Shown here one piece after another: positions 25,907-33,314 of a stretch of 64,000 nt of DNA. Source of the DNA: Sinorhizobium sp. B11 (GTDB lineage Bacteria > Pseudomonadota > Alphaproteobacteria > Rhizobiales > Rhizobiaceae); assembly GCA_039725955.1 (NCBI GenBank), contig CP091034.1, forward strand, positions 1,054,001 through 1,118,000, written 5' to 3'. A program made the position numbers and the translations under genes. The notes under the pieces were generated by a model. That model saw only the letters and a list, made by a program, of their open reading frames with translations, was not told the DNA's origin and did no database searches. The stretch's first letter is position 1. Every line of letters begins with the position of its first letter.

Positions 25907-25920
25907 TTGCGTGATCGTCC
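25907..25920 (+). promoter_or_regulatory. Motif shared by the three AraC gene starts (copy 2)
   Basis: TTGCGTGATCGTCC ends three bases before the ATG of the module 2 AraC gene. It matches the TTGCG-N2-ATCGT-N-C element before the module 1 AraC gene. No Shine-Dalgarno sequence is seen in this interval, so the element takes the place where one would be expected. Confidence 0.4.
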
Positions 25921-25923
25921 TAA

Positions 25924-26892
25924 ATGTTTCCTGTCGACCCTCTCTCCGATGTCCTGTCGCTGCTCTCGGCCAGGAGCCTGCTTTCCGCCAGTCTCAGAGC
26001 CAAGGGTGACTGGTCCATCCGCTTTGCCTCCGATGGCGTGAAATTCAATGCAGTGCTCGAAGGCGGCTGTTATCTGGTCTCCGAGGGAAGTGAACCACGC
26101 TGGCTGGAGGCCGGCGATTGCTTCCTCCTGGTCAATTGCGGCACCCATATCCTGTGCAGTGACCCCTCGCTGACGCCGCTTTCGCCGTCCGAGGTATTCG
26201 GACCCGACCATGTCGGTTCCGTCCATGCTGACCTGCCGGGGGAATGCCTGTTTGCCGTCGGCGGGCGCGTGACCTTCGATGATGCCGATGCCGGCCTGTT
26301 GCTCGATGCGCTGCCTCCTATCCTCTTCGTCAGTGGCAAGTCGCGGGAGGCAGCCGCCATCCGCTGGCTGCTGTCGCGTCTGGGAGAGGAATGGGATGAG
26401 AAGCGCGCCGGTGGGTCGGTTGCGGCGGATCATTTGGCCCAGCTTCTCTTTGTGGAGCTCATCCGTGTCTGGCTAGCTCAGGCCGAGACGGCAGCGCCGG
26501 GCTGGATGCAGGCCTTGAACGACCGGCGTGTTGGCGCGGCGATCCGATTGCTGCACGGCGATCCCGCGCGAAACTGGCGGCTGCAGGATCTGGCGGATGC
26601 GGCCGGCATGTCGCGCTCCAATTTCGCACTGCGGTTCCGGGAGCTAGCCGGTATCTCACCGCTCGATTATCTGCTGCGCTGGCGCATGCGGCTTGGCGCG
26701 AAGGCGCTACGGTCAGGCGCGGAGCCGATCTCGGCGATTTCCTATTCGCTGGGCTATCAATCGGAAAGCGCTTTCAGCAATGCGTTCAAGCGTATCACCG
26801 GCGTTGCGCCGCAGCAGTACAGGCGCGATCACCAGATGGCTACAGCATCGGCCCGAAAATCGGAATCGATTTTCGGAAAGCCTGATGCGTAG
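25924..26892 (+). CDS. AraC family regulator with cupin N-terminus (module 2)
   Basis: A 322-residue regulator opening MFPVDPLSDVLSLLSARSLLSASL, with a cupin-type sensory half containing VKFNAVLEGGCYLVSEG and LEAGDCFLLV. The AraC domain shows LQDLADAAGMSRSNFALRFRE and ISAISYSLGYQSESAFSNAFKR followed by ITGVAPQQYR. The last 18 or so codons (ATASARKSESIFGKPDA) are encoded by an intergenic repeat that runs into the gene, so the tail is probably an extension without function. It is divergent from the module 2 SDR gene, its likely target. Confidence 0.9.
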   Translation: MFPVDPLSDVLSLLSARSLLSASLRAKGDWSIRFASDGVKFNAVLEGGCYLVSEGSEPRWLEAGDCFLLVNCGTHILCSDPSLTPLSPSEVFGPDHVGSVHADLPGECLFAVGGRVTFDDADAGLLLDALPPILFVSGKSREAAAIRWLLSRLGEEWDEKRAGGSVAADHLAQLLFVELIRVWLAQAETAAPGWMQALNDRRVGAAIRLLHGDPARNWRLQDLADAAGMSRSNFALRFRELAGISPLDYLLRWRMRLGAKALRSGAEPISAISYSLGYQSESAFSNAFKRITGVAPQQYRRDHQMATASARKSESIFGKPDA

Positions 26893-26942
26893 AATCAAAG
26901 AGTTAGAGCGTCCTTTGTGCGTCCGAACGGACGCACAGCGCT
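26846..26942. repeat. Composite rhizobial repeat with two palindromes, overlapping the AraC gene end
   Basis: The first palindrome is CCGAAAATCG/CGATTTTCGG (26853-26862 and 26867-26876, loop GAAT), lying inside the AraC reading frame. The second is TGTGCGTCCG/CGGACGCACA (about 26917-26938), enclosed by AGAGCG and CGCTCT. The second can act as a terminator-like structure between the convergent AraC and DUF2336 genes. I recognise both pieces as frequent in Rhizobium intergenic DNA. Confidence 0.7.
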
Positions 26943-27929
26943 CTAGCGCGCCCGGTTGACGCTCTTGAGGTCGCGCAACGGCGCCTGCCGGATGAAGCGA
27001 TAGGCTGGAGCCTGCGCCTGGGCTGCAGGAGCTGGTTTGGCTGCGGCCGGACTGTCCGGATTGTAGGTGTAGCTGTCGGCCCGCCGCCAGGCCTCGACAC
27101 GGGCATGGCACTCTTCCGGGTCCAGCGCATCGAGGACGAGGAAGGCGCGGCTGACATTGTGCTGCACCTCGGCAAGATGCGGATAGAGCTTTTCCAGCAC
27201 GAAGACGGAGTCAAGAAAGCCCATGCCAAGGCTTGTCAACGTCGTCGCGAGCTGCTGGCCGGAGAGGTCGAGCATGATACGTTCTGCAAGCCAGCGGCTG
27301 GCTGACAGCGCATCGGCAAGTGCGGTGGCGAAATGCGTGGCTTCCCGAGAGCGGGCAAAGCGCACCAGCAATGCCTCTTGGATGTCGGTTAGCGAACGAA
27401 GGCCAAGCCGGTCGTCGTCATCGCGGCCAAGATGGCCGGCAAGGCCGCGGATGCGCTCGCGCAGCGCCTCTTCATTGGCGAGACGCTGGGCTTCTTCCTG
27501 GTCCATTTCCGGCGGAGCGGGCATCGGCGAAAGAGGCATGGGCGGCTGTTCGGCAGGTGTGGCGGCGGAAGGACGCGGCTCGGCCTGTCGCAAGGCCACC
27601 AGCGCATCGATGACCTTGGGCGAGAGAGAGTCCCGGCTGACGATCGCCTTCACATGCGATGCACCGTGGGTGCGGGCAATCGTGATCAACGTATCGTCGC
27701 CGATTGCCTTGGAGGAGGTGAGGAAAGGAGCGGCGATTTCGATCGGCTGGTTGCCGATAAAGAGGGCGACTGCTGCCGGCATGTTCTCGCACTGGGAAAG
27801 TGCGGCGACGGCCTGGCGCCGTGCTTCCTCGGAGGATGCCTGGAAAAGCGGCATGAAGAGTTCGGCAAACTGGCGCAGTTCGGAGCGTGTCGGATGTGAC
27901 AGGTTCTCGAAACTGCTGACAGTCGCCAT
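26943..27929 (-). CDS. DUF2336 family protein
   Basis: A 328-residue protein of the alphaproteobacterial DUF2336 family, made largely of helices. It starts MATVSSFENLSHPTRSELRQFAELF, with HEAT-like helical stretches (EEARRQAVAALSQCENMPAAVALFIGNQPIEIAAPFLTSS), a proline-rich gap around 145-170 and a second helical part. Function unknown; some homologues lie near motility or cell-cycle genes. The ATG at 27929 has AAGGACG upstream; the frame extends to 28040 without support. No signal peptide is seen. Confidence 0.82.
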   Translation of the reverse strand: MATVSSFENLSHPTRSELRQFAELFMPLFQASSEEARRQAVAALSQCENMPAAVALFIGNQPIEIAAPFLTSSKAIGDDTLITIARTHGASHVKAIVSRDSLSPKVIDALVALRQAEPRPSAATPAEQPPMPLSPMPAPPEMDQEEAQRLANEEALRERIRGLAGHLGRDDDDRLGLRSLTDIQEALLVRFARSREATHFATALADALSASRWLAERIMLDLSGQQLATTLTSLGMGFLDSVFVLEKLYPHLAEVQHNVSRAFLVLDALDPEECHARVEAWRRADSYTYNPDSPAAAKPAPAAQAQAPAYRFIRQAPLRDLKSVNRAR

Positions 27930-28249
27930 TAACACCACGTCCTTCTTCCTGATGGCCAACGGGCCCTCTAGGTCTCGAAACCGGTCACGCACAAGCACAC
28001 CCTGAAAACGCAGAACAAGCGGGACACCGTGGGCCGACAAGCGCTGGCGGGGCGCGCGTCAGACCATACGGTTATGAACAAATCCTACACCGGCACGGTT
28101 AATGCATGCTGAAGATTCTATTAAAATGCAACAGAAATATACACGTTTCGCGTGTCGCATAATAATAAGCCGGCAAAATAAAATCACGTGCCCCCGGAAC
28201 ACGGGGATTCGCAGTTTCCAGACATGCGGATAAATAGCCGGCAAATAAT
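27930..28249. other. Intergenic region upstream of the DUF2336 gene
   Basis: About 320 bp without an accepted gene. It holds the leader of the DUF2336 gene and the tail of the small gene at 28250. Two small hairpins (ACACG/CGTGT near 28141 and CCCCG/CGGGG near 28192) may end transcription of the latter. The part from 28075 to 28180 is AT-rich. Confidence 0.35.
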
Positions 28250-28456
28250 CTATAGGCCGGTGCGGCCGTTGAGTGCCGACAGAAGCTTGTCGTACTCGTG
28301 GTGGCCCGACTGGTAGAGGTCGAGTGCGGTCGAAGCAGCGAACTGCGCCTCGACACTTCTGATGTCGATATGTCTTTCAGCGCACCACGCATTTAGCACG
28401 CCACTTAACACGTCCAAATCCTCTGACGTGAATGCGCAACCATATAAAAAGGGCAT
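28250..28456 (-). CDS. Conserved-looking small protein (68 aa)
   Basis: A 68-residue protein, MPFLYGCAFTSEDLDVLSGVL at the start, then NAWCAERHIDIRS and ALDLYQSGHHEYDKLLSAL. The pattern of a helix after FTSEDL, a WC motif and a GH before LL resembles small cytoplasmic proteins repeated in rhizobial genomes that I remember without function. GGAGAG is seven bases before the ATG at 28456, which I prefer to the in-frame 28507. No domain can be named. Confidence 0.6.
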   Translation of the reverse strand: MPFLYGCAFTSEDLDVLSGVLNAWCAERHIDIRSVEAQFAASTALDLYQSGHHEYDKLLSALNGRTGL

Positions 28457-28997
28457 GGGCTGCTCTCCGTATGACAGCAAGAGCACGTATGACTTCCAAG
28501 CGGCCATCGCCTTAAAAGCTTTGGGCCGATGGAGTTACGATACACCCATCCATCCTAGCCGCAATTCATATTTTAATGATGCATATTTGCAACAGTGGGG
28601 GCTTGGGCGACGTTTCAATGGTGGGGAGCCATTAACTATATGAATTATCTCTAATTTTATCGGACGGCTTTCAGCCTGTCTTTTCTTTTCCGCGGCTGAA
28701 ACCAAACAACCGTTCTGCGCGTTATCTGAGTGCCGAGCAGGCTGCCCAAAGCAGCGGCTGAATATTAGTAATCTGTTAACGGTCGTGTGTCTCAATTCGG
28801 ACAGGAACGACGCGATTTGGGAATATGGATCGTGGAAGCTCCGCAACATCACGGTATTTCGGTAGGTGCCGTGAGAAAGGCGCGAATGCCCTCGGTCCGG
28901 TTCATCCGGCGCTTGAGGACGCGCTGGCCCGCAGCAAGGCGGGCAGGGTGAAATCCAACGCAAGTTCATCCGTCTCGGGCAGTGCATGGAGACGAGA
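28457..28997. other. Intergenic region, no accepted gene
   Basis: About 540 bp between two small genes. Open frames on both strands lack ribosome sites, family features or normal codon patterns. The section from 28560 to 28700 is AT-rich and probably holds promoters. Nothing further could be supported. Confidence 0.4.
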
Positions 28998-29168
28998 ATG
29001 GCAATTGTAGTCGCATTGGCGGACCGGCTGCCGCAGGCGCCGCGTCGCTCGGGCAAGGAGCCCGGTGAGGCAAAAATACTCTGGTTCACCGGCGTCCGTT
29101 ACGAACGGATCGTCGAAACCCCGAAGAAAAATCCGGCGCATTCTGCGCCGCGCGTCAAGAATAAGTAA
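28998..29168 (+). CDS. Small protein with ILWFTGVRYER motif (56 aa)
   Basis: A short cytoplasmic protein beginning MAIVVALADRLPQAPRR and containing EAKILWFTGVRYER, then a lysine-rich tail. The I-L-[WF]-F-T-G-V-R-Y-E-R string is a motif I associate with small conserved Rhizobiales proteins of unknown role. GGAGACGAGA leads directly into the ATG at 28998; ATG at 28986 would add four residues. It faces the DUF1254 gene, with 15 bp between the stops. Confidence 0.55.
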   Translation: MAIVVALADRLPQAPRRSGKEPGEAKILWFTGVRYERIVETPKKNPAHSAPRVKNK

Positions 29169-29183
29169 TTCACGAAAACAACC

Positions 29184-29732
29184 CTAGCGGGCGTCGAGTT
29201 CCTCGCAGCCCGCTTCCGTCAGGAAGGCGCGCGCAGCCTCGTCGAAGCTTGCCTGCGGCGCCAGCGTGCGCAGCACCGCATAGCCCTCGGGATGCGCCAT
29301 CTCGACCATGATCGTCTGCTCCAGCTCTTGCGGCAGGTTCTTGCGAAGGTCCGTCAACTGGATCGGGCCTGCTGCGAGAACATCGAGAGCGCCGCCGACA
29401 GAGGTGCGGTCGTTCATGCTGAAGACCTCGTTCGAAGCGCTGTCATAGATCGCGATCGACCAGAAGGGCACATTTCCCTTGGCGGTGAAGTGCACCGGAT
29501 CCTCGCCCACATCGAAGGAGCAGACGGCCGTGCGCACGAAGGGATCGCCATTGGCGAGCCCTGCTTCATCATATCGGCCGGTCAGCAGATAGAAATTGTT
29601 CGGATCGCCCTCCGCCTCCACGCGCGTCGCGGCATCGCGGCCGGTGAAGTGCGGCAGCGCCAGAATGATCACGAGATGCAGAAGCGCTGCGCCGAAAAGC
29701 CCGGCGAGAAGGGCAAAGAAGACCCTAAGCAT
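29184..29732 (-). CDS. DUF1254 domain membrane protein
   Basis: A 182-residue protein with one N-terminal membrane helix (VFFALLAGLFGAALLHLVIILALPHF) and a periplasmic domain of the DUF1254 type. Visible are NFYLLTGRYDEAG, DPFVRTAVCSFDVGEDPVHFTAKGNVPFWSIAIYD and EVFSMNDRTS. In rhizobia DUF1254 and DUF1214 proteins are commonly encoded next to each other and next to PBP1A, as here. It overlaps the DUF1214 gene by eight bases. Function unknown, presumably cell-envelope related. Confidence 0.8.
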   Translation of the reverse strand: MLRVFFALLAGLFGAALLHLVIILALPHFTGRDAATRVEAEGDPNNFYLLTGRYDEAGLANGDPFVRTAVCSFDVGEDPVHFTAKGNVPFWSIAIYDSASNEVFSMNDRTSVGGALDVLAAGPIQLTDLRKNLPQELEQTIMVEMAHPEGYAVLRTLAPQASFDEAARAFLTEAGCEELDAR

Positions 29733-30312
29733 TGCCGCATCCGATCTTGGTCAGTTTCGGCATCGACAGGTCGATGACGCCGGAGCTGCCGGCCGTTGGC
29801 GTGTCGAACAGCGTCAGCACGAGCCGGAACGTACCGGCTTGCGGCAGTGCCAGCCAGTTGCCGGGCTCGGCCCGCGTCGCAATGTCGATGGTGAAGCTGC
29901 TGTCCGGCTGGCGAAGGACCGTCCATGAATTCAGCGCCGCCGGCAGGGCCTGCTGCAGGGAGGCGGGATTGCCGGCATTGTCTGCGGTAAACAGGGTCCA
30001 CAGCCGTGCCGGCGGCGTCTGGCCGCTGATGCGGTAATGGCAGGCAGCGTTCAGCCGCTCGCCGCTGTCGTCCACGCTTGCTGTAAAGGTCAGGCCTTCG
30101 GCACTGCCATAGAGCAGCTTTCCGGCGCGCGCGCGATGCGACTTCGCATAAGGGTCGGCGTCGACGGTCTGGAGTTCCGGAAAGGCCTCCCAGGCGCCGA
30201 GCTTGATCGCTCCGAATCCCTGCGTCGCATCCAGCGCGTAAAGCGAGATCATGATGCCGCCGCCGAAGGCGACGATCAGCGTGATCAGGATGAAAAGGGG
30301 AAACCGAAACAC
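29725..30312 (-). CDS. DUF1214 domain membrane protein
   Basis: A 195-residue protein: membrane helix FPLFILITLIVAFGGGIMISLYAL near the N-terminus, then a periplasmic DUF1214 domain with ACHYRISGQTPPARLWTLFTADNAG and EPGNWLALPQAGTFRLVLTLFDTP, which are the family's signature strings. The start is GTG at 30312, because AAGGG precedes it and it gives the expected MFRFPLFI opening; the longer frame to 30498 is not supported. It is followed directly by the DUF1254 gene. The two together may rebuild what is a single DUF1254-DUF1214 protein in other bacteria. Confidence 0.82.
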   Translation of the reverse strand: MFRFPLFILITLIVAFGGGIMISLYALDATQGFGAIKLGAWEAFPELQTVDADPYAKSHRARAGKLLYGSAEGLTFTASVDDSGERLNAACHYRISGQTPPARLWTLFTADNAGNPASLQQALPAALNSWTVLRQPDSSFTIDIATRAEPGNWLALPQAGTFRLVLTLFDTPTAGSSGVIDLSMPKLTKIGCGNA

Positions 30313-30454
30313 CTTGCGCCCTTGAAGATCAAACTTGAAGATCAAATCAGTTGAAAGGGTTACCACTGATTCTGGCAGGGTGGAATGCCATGGGGCGATG
30401 TGTCCCCCAACTCTTGGCAAGTCGAAGGGCGGTCCGACTAAAACAGCGGAAGCA

Positions 30455-32638
30455 TCATTCCGCGCTCGCCACCTTCTGCACCTCGAGCGGCGCAGCATCC
30501 TTCAGCTTCTCGCCGATACCCTTGAGAATGTTTGTCGATTGCACCGACAGCATGCGCGGGCGGACAAGGGTCGGCACGCCGTCCTTCGGCTTGTTGGCCT
30601 GTGCCTTGGCGACATCCTTTTCGGATGGCAGCGGGTTTTCGATGCCGGGGATCGGGCGCAGCGTGACGCCCTGATGGGCATAATCCATGGCGCGCTTGAA
30701 GGTCATGGCCGGCAGCGAGCCGCCGGTCATGTTGTTGGTCGACGTGTAGTCATCGTTCCCGAACCAGACGGCACAGGTATAGTTGCCGGTGAAGCCCACG
30801 AACCAGGCATCGCGATAGGCCTGCGTCGTGCCCGTCTTGCCGGCGGTGACGACGCCGTTGTCGAGGGCTGCCTTGCGCGCCGTGCCCACATAGGGCACCC
30901 GCGACAGCATCTGGTTCATGTAGCTGTCGGCCTGTTCGGACAGCACCCGCCGGGCGGGCGGCTCGTCACGATCGAAGTCGTAGAGAACGTCGCCGTCATA
31001 ATCGAGAACCTGCGTAATGCCATGGCGACGGGACTGATAGCCGCCGGTCGGGAACACGGCATAGGCGGTCGCCTGGTCCAGCACCGTCACCTCGGACGTG
31101 CCGATCGGGATCGTCACGTCGTCGCGGATCGGCGTTTCGACGCCCATGGCCTTGGCCATGGCGCGGATCGGCTGGATGCCGAGCTTCTCCTTGGCAAGGC
31201 GCACCGGGATGGTGTTGATCGACTGGGCGATCGCAGTCTCCAGCGTGATGCGGCCGGCATAACGGTTTTCGTAATTGTGCGGGCTCCAGTTGCCCCAGGA
31301 AATCGGCGCGTCGATGATCGTCGTTTTCGGCGTCATCCCGCTCTCCATGGCCACCGAATAGGTATAGACCTTGAAGGAGGAGCCCGGCTGGCGCAGCGCC
31401 TTTGTGGCGCGGTTGAACTGGCTCTCGCCATAGTCGCGTCCGCCGACCATGGCGCGCACGGCCCCGCCGTTTTCGATCATCACCATCGCGCCCTGCTTGG
31501 CGTGATAGGCCTCGCCATATTCGCGCAGCGACGTCTCGATGGAATCGTCGGCCGCCTGCTGGATGCCCATGTCGATCGTGGTGCGCACGATCAGCGAGCG
31601 CTGGTGGAAGCGCGGCGACAGGCGCTGTACCTCGTCGAAGGCCCAGTCGAGGAAGAAGTCGGGCGATTCCACCTCGTTGCGGTCGACGACATTGGCCGGA
31701 TTGCGCCGTGCCGCAATCACCTGACCCTCGGTCATCAGCCCGCTCTGCACGAGATTGGTCAGCACCTCGTTGGCGCGGCCGCGGGCGGCCGGCAGGTTCA
31801 CATGCGGCGCATATTTGGCAGGCGCCTTGAACAGGCCGGCGAGCATGGCGGATTCGGCCAGATTCACATCGGTGATGCTCTTGCCGAAATAGAATTGCGC
31901 CGCGGCCGCCGCGCCGAATGTGCCGCCGCCCATATAGGCCCGGTCGAGATAGGTCGCGAGGATCTCTTTCTTGGAGAGATTGGCTTCCAGCCAGAACGCC
32001 AGGAAAGCTTCCGTGATCTTGCGGTCGATCGAGCGCTCGTTGGAAAGGAACAGGTTCTTGGCGAGCTGCTGCGTCAGCGTCGAGCCGCCCTGCACGACTT
32101 CGCCGGCCTGAGCGTTGGTCACCATGGCGCGGAAGAGGCCGATCACGTCGATGCCGAAATGGTCGAAGAAGCGCCGGTCTTCTGTGGCGATCACGGACTT
32201 GATCAGGGAATCCGGCAACTCGTCGATCGGCACGGAATTCTGGTGGATGACGCCGCGATGGCCGATCATGTTGCCGTAGCGGTCGAGGAAGGTGACGGCA
32301 AAATCGCCGCGGTTGCGCCAGTCTTCCTTGGTGGCCTCGAAAGCCGGCTGGGCGAGCGCCAGCATCAGCACCATGCCGACGGCGCCGAGCGTCAGCCCTT
32401 CGCCGGCGAGTTCGAACACCGCACGTTTCCAGCCGCGAACGCGGAAGCGGCGGAAGAAGATAGTCGTGTCTTCCCAGATTTCTGCGGCGCGAAAACCGGC
32501 ATTCCAGACGGTCGAGTCGATCCACGAATCGATGCGCAGCAGCAGGTGACGGTTTTTCGACTGCTGCTTGCCATGCCCGTTTTCCGGGCCTTCTGAACCA
32601 ACATCTGACCCATTATTTGGGTTGTCCGGATCCTGCAC
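30455..32638 (-). CDS. Penicillin-binding protein 1A (bifunctional transglycosylase/transpeptidase)
   Basis: A 727-residue class A penicillin-binding protein that polymerises and crosslinks peptidoglycan. After a cytoplasmic N-terminus and a membrane helix (about 80-100) comes the GT51 domain with the catalytic glutamate E153 in TEDRRFFDHFG and the GGSTLTQQLAKN motif. The transpeptidase domain has S420-x-x-K423 in GSSFK, S473-I-N475, and K601-T-G in AGKTGTTQAYRDAWFVGF. All motifs are intact. It is upstream of the DUF1214 and DUF1254 genes. The name pbpC/mrcA varies among rhizobia, so none is given. The stop region at 30455 lies 143 bp from the DUF1214 start. Confidence 0.95.
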   Translation of the reverse strand: MQDPDNPNNGSDVGSEGPENGHGKQQSKNRHLLLRIDSWIDSTVWNAGFRAAEIWEDTTIFFRRFRVRGWKRAVFELAGEGLTLGAVGMVLMLALAQPAFEATKEDWRNRGDFAVTFLDRYGNMIGHRGVIHQNSVPIDELPDSLIKSVIATEDRRFFDHFGIDVIGLFRAMVTNAQAGEVVQGGSTLTQQLAKNLFLSNERSIDRKITEAFLAFWLEANLSKKEILATYLDRAYMGGGTFGAAAAAQFYFGKSITDVNLAESAMLAGLFKAPAKYAPHVNLPAARGRANEVLTNLVQSGLMTEGQVIAARRNPANVVDRNEVESPDFFLDWAFDEVQRLSPRFHQRSLIVRTTIDMGIQQAADDSIETSLREYGEAYHAKQGAMVMIENGGAVRAMVGGRDYGESQFNRATKALRQPGSSFKVYTYSVAMESGMTPKTTIIDAPISWGNWSPHNYENRYAGRITLETAIAQSINTIPVRLAKEKLGIQPIRAMAKAMGVETPIRDDVTIPIGTSEVTVLDQATAYAVFPTGGYQSRRHGITQVLDYDGDVLYDFDRDEPPARRVLSEQADSYMNQMLSRVPYVGTARKAALDNGVVTAGKTGTTQAYRDAWFVGFTGNYTCAVWFGNDDYTSTNNMTGGSLPAMTFKRAMDYAHQGVTLRPIPGIENPLPSEKDVAKAQANKPKDGVPTLVRPRMLSVQSTNILKGIGEKLKDAAPLEVQKVASAE

Positions 32639-32825
32639 GTCCTATATTCCCGCCTGAGCACGCTCGGCGACCGTAAAATCCGGACGCCGGAGCGGGGCCT
32701 GAAAGGGGCCGCAACTCTCCGGATAGCCGGAGCAAGTTGAATAATTGGTTGATTTTGCGCACAAGAACAAGAGAGTTGAACGGTCGTCACGCGAATTTGC
32801 GGGCGGCTGTTGCAAGAAACGAACG

Positions 32826-33311
32826 ATGAACGATCTGCCCTTCTGGAAGCGTAAGACACTTGCCGAAATGAATGCCGAGGAATGGGAAAGCCTCTGCGAC
32901 GGCTGCGGCCTCTGTTGTCTGAACAAGATCGAGGAATGGGATAGCGGCGATGTCTATTTCACCTCGATCCGTTGCAAGCTGCTCGACAGTGAAAGCTGCC
33001 GCTGTTCCAGCTACCCGAACCGCTGGGATTTCGTGCCCGACTGCGTTCAACTGACCAGGGAAAACGTTCCCGAAATCGCATGGCTGCCGCCGACCTGCGG
33101 CTATCGGCTCGTCAATGAGGGCCGTGATCTCTATTGGTGGCATCCGCTGGTCTCAGGCGATCCCGAGACGGTCCATGCCGCCGGCATTTCCGCCCGCGGC
33201 CGCACCATCAGCGAAAACGAGGTCGCTGTCGACGATTTCGAGGATTACGTCGTCGACTGGCCGCTGACGGTCGGAGATGATGCCAAAGAGCCCGAGGAAA
33301 AGGCCGGCTGA
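32826..33311 (+). CDS. YcgN family cysteine-cluster protein (UPF0260)
   Basis: A 161-residue cytoplasmic protein with the cysteine cluster of the YcgN/UPF0260 family: [11 protein letters not shown] near residue 24-34, C and CRCSSYPNR around 55-65, and a final CVQLT and PPTCGYRLV. The pattern suggests a bound metal or Fe-S cluster, not proven. [22 protein letters not shown] is nearly family consensus. The ATG at 32826 has only a weak ribosome site; an upstream in-frame start at 32745 adds 27 residues without homology. It is divergent from PBP1A. Confidence 0.9.
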   Translation: MNDLPFWKRKTLAEMNAEEWESLCDGCGLCCLNKIEEWDSGDVYFTSIRCKLLDSESCRCSSYPNRWDFVPDCVQLTRENVPEIAWLPPTCGYRLVNEGRDLYWWHPLVSGDPETVHAAGISARGRTISENEVAVDDFEDYVVDWPLTVGDDAKEPEEKAG

Positions 33312-33314
33312 CCG

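Noticed and set aside
28535..29089. Minus-strand open frame of 184 codons
   Set aside because: No ribosome site or family pattern, and it overlaps the better supported small gene at 28998.
30335..32596. 753-codon open frame opposite PBP1A
   Set aside because: Shadow of the PBP1A gene; the translation is Arg/His/Gly-rich without domains.
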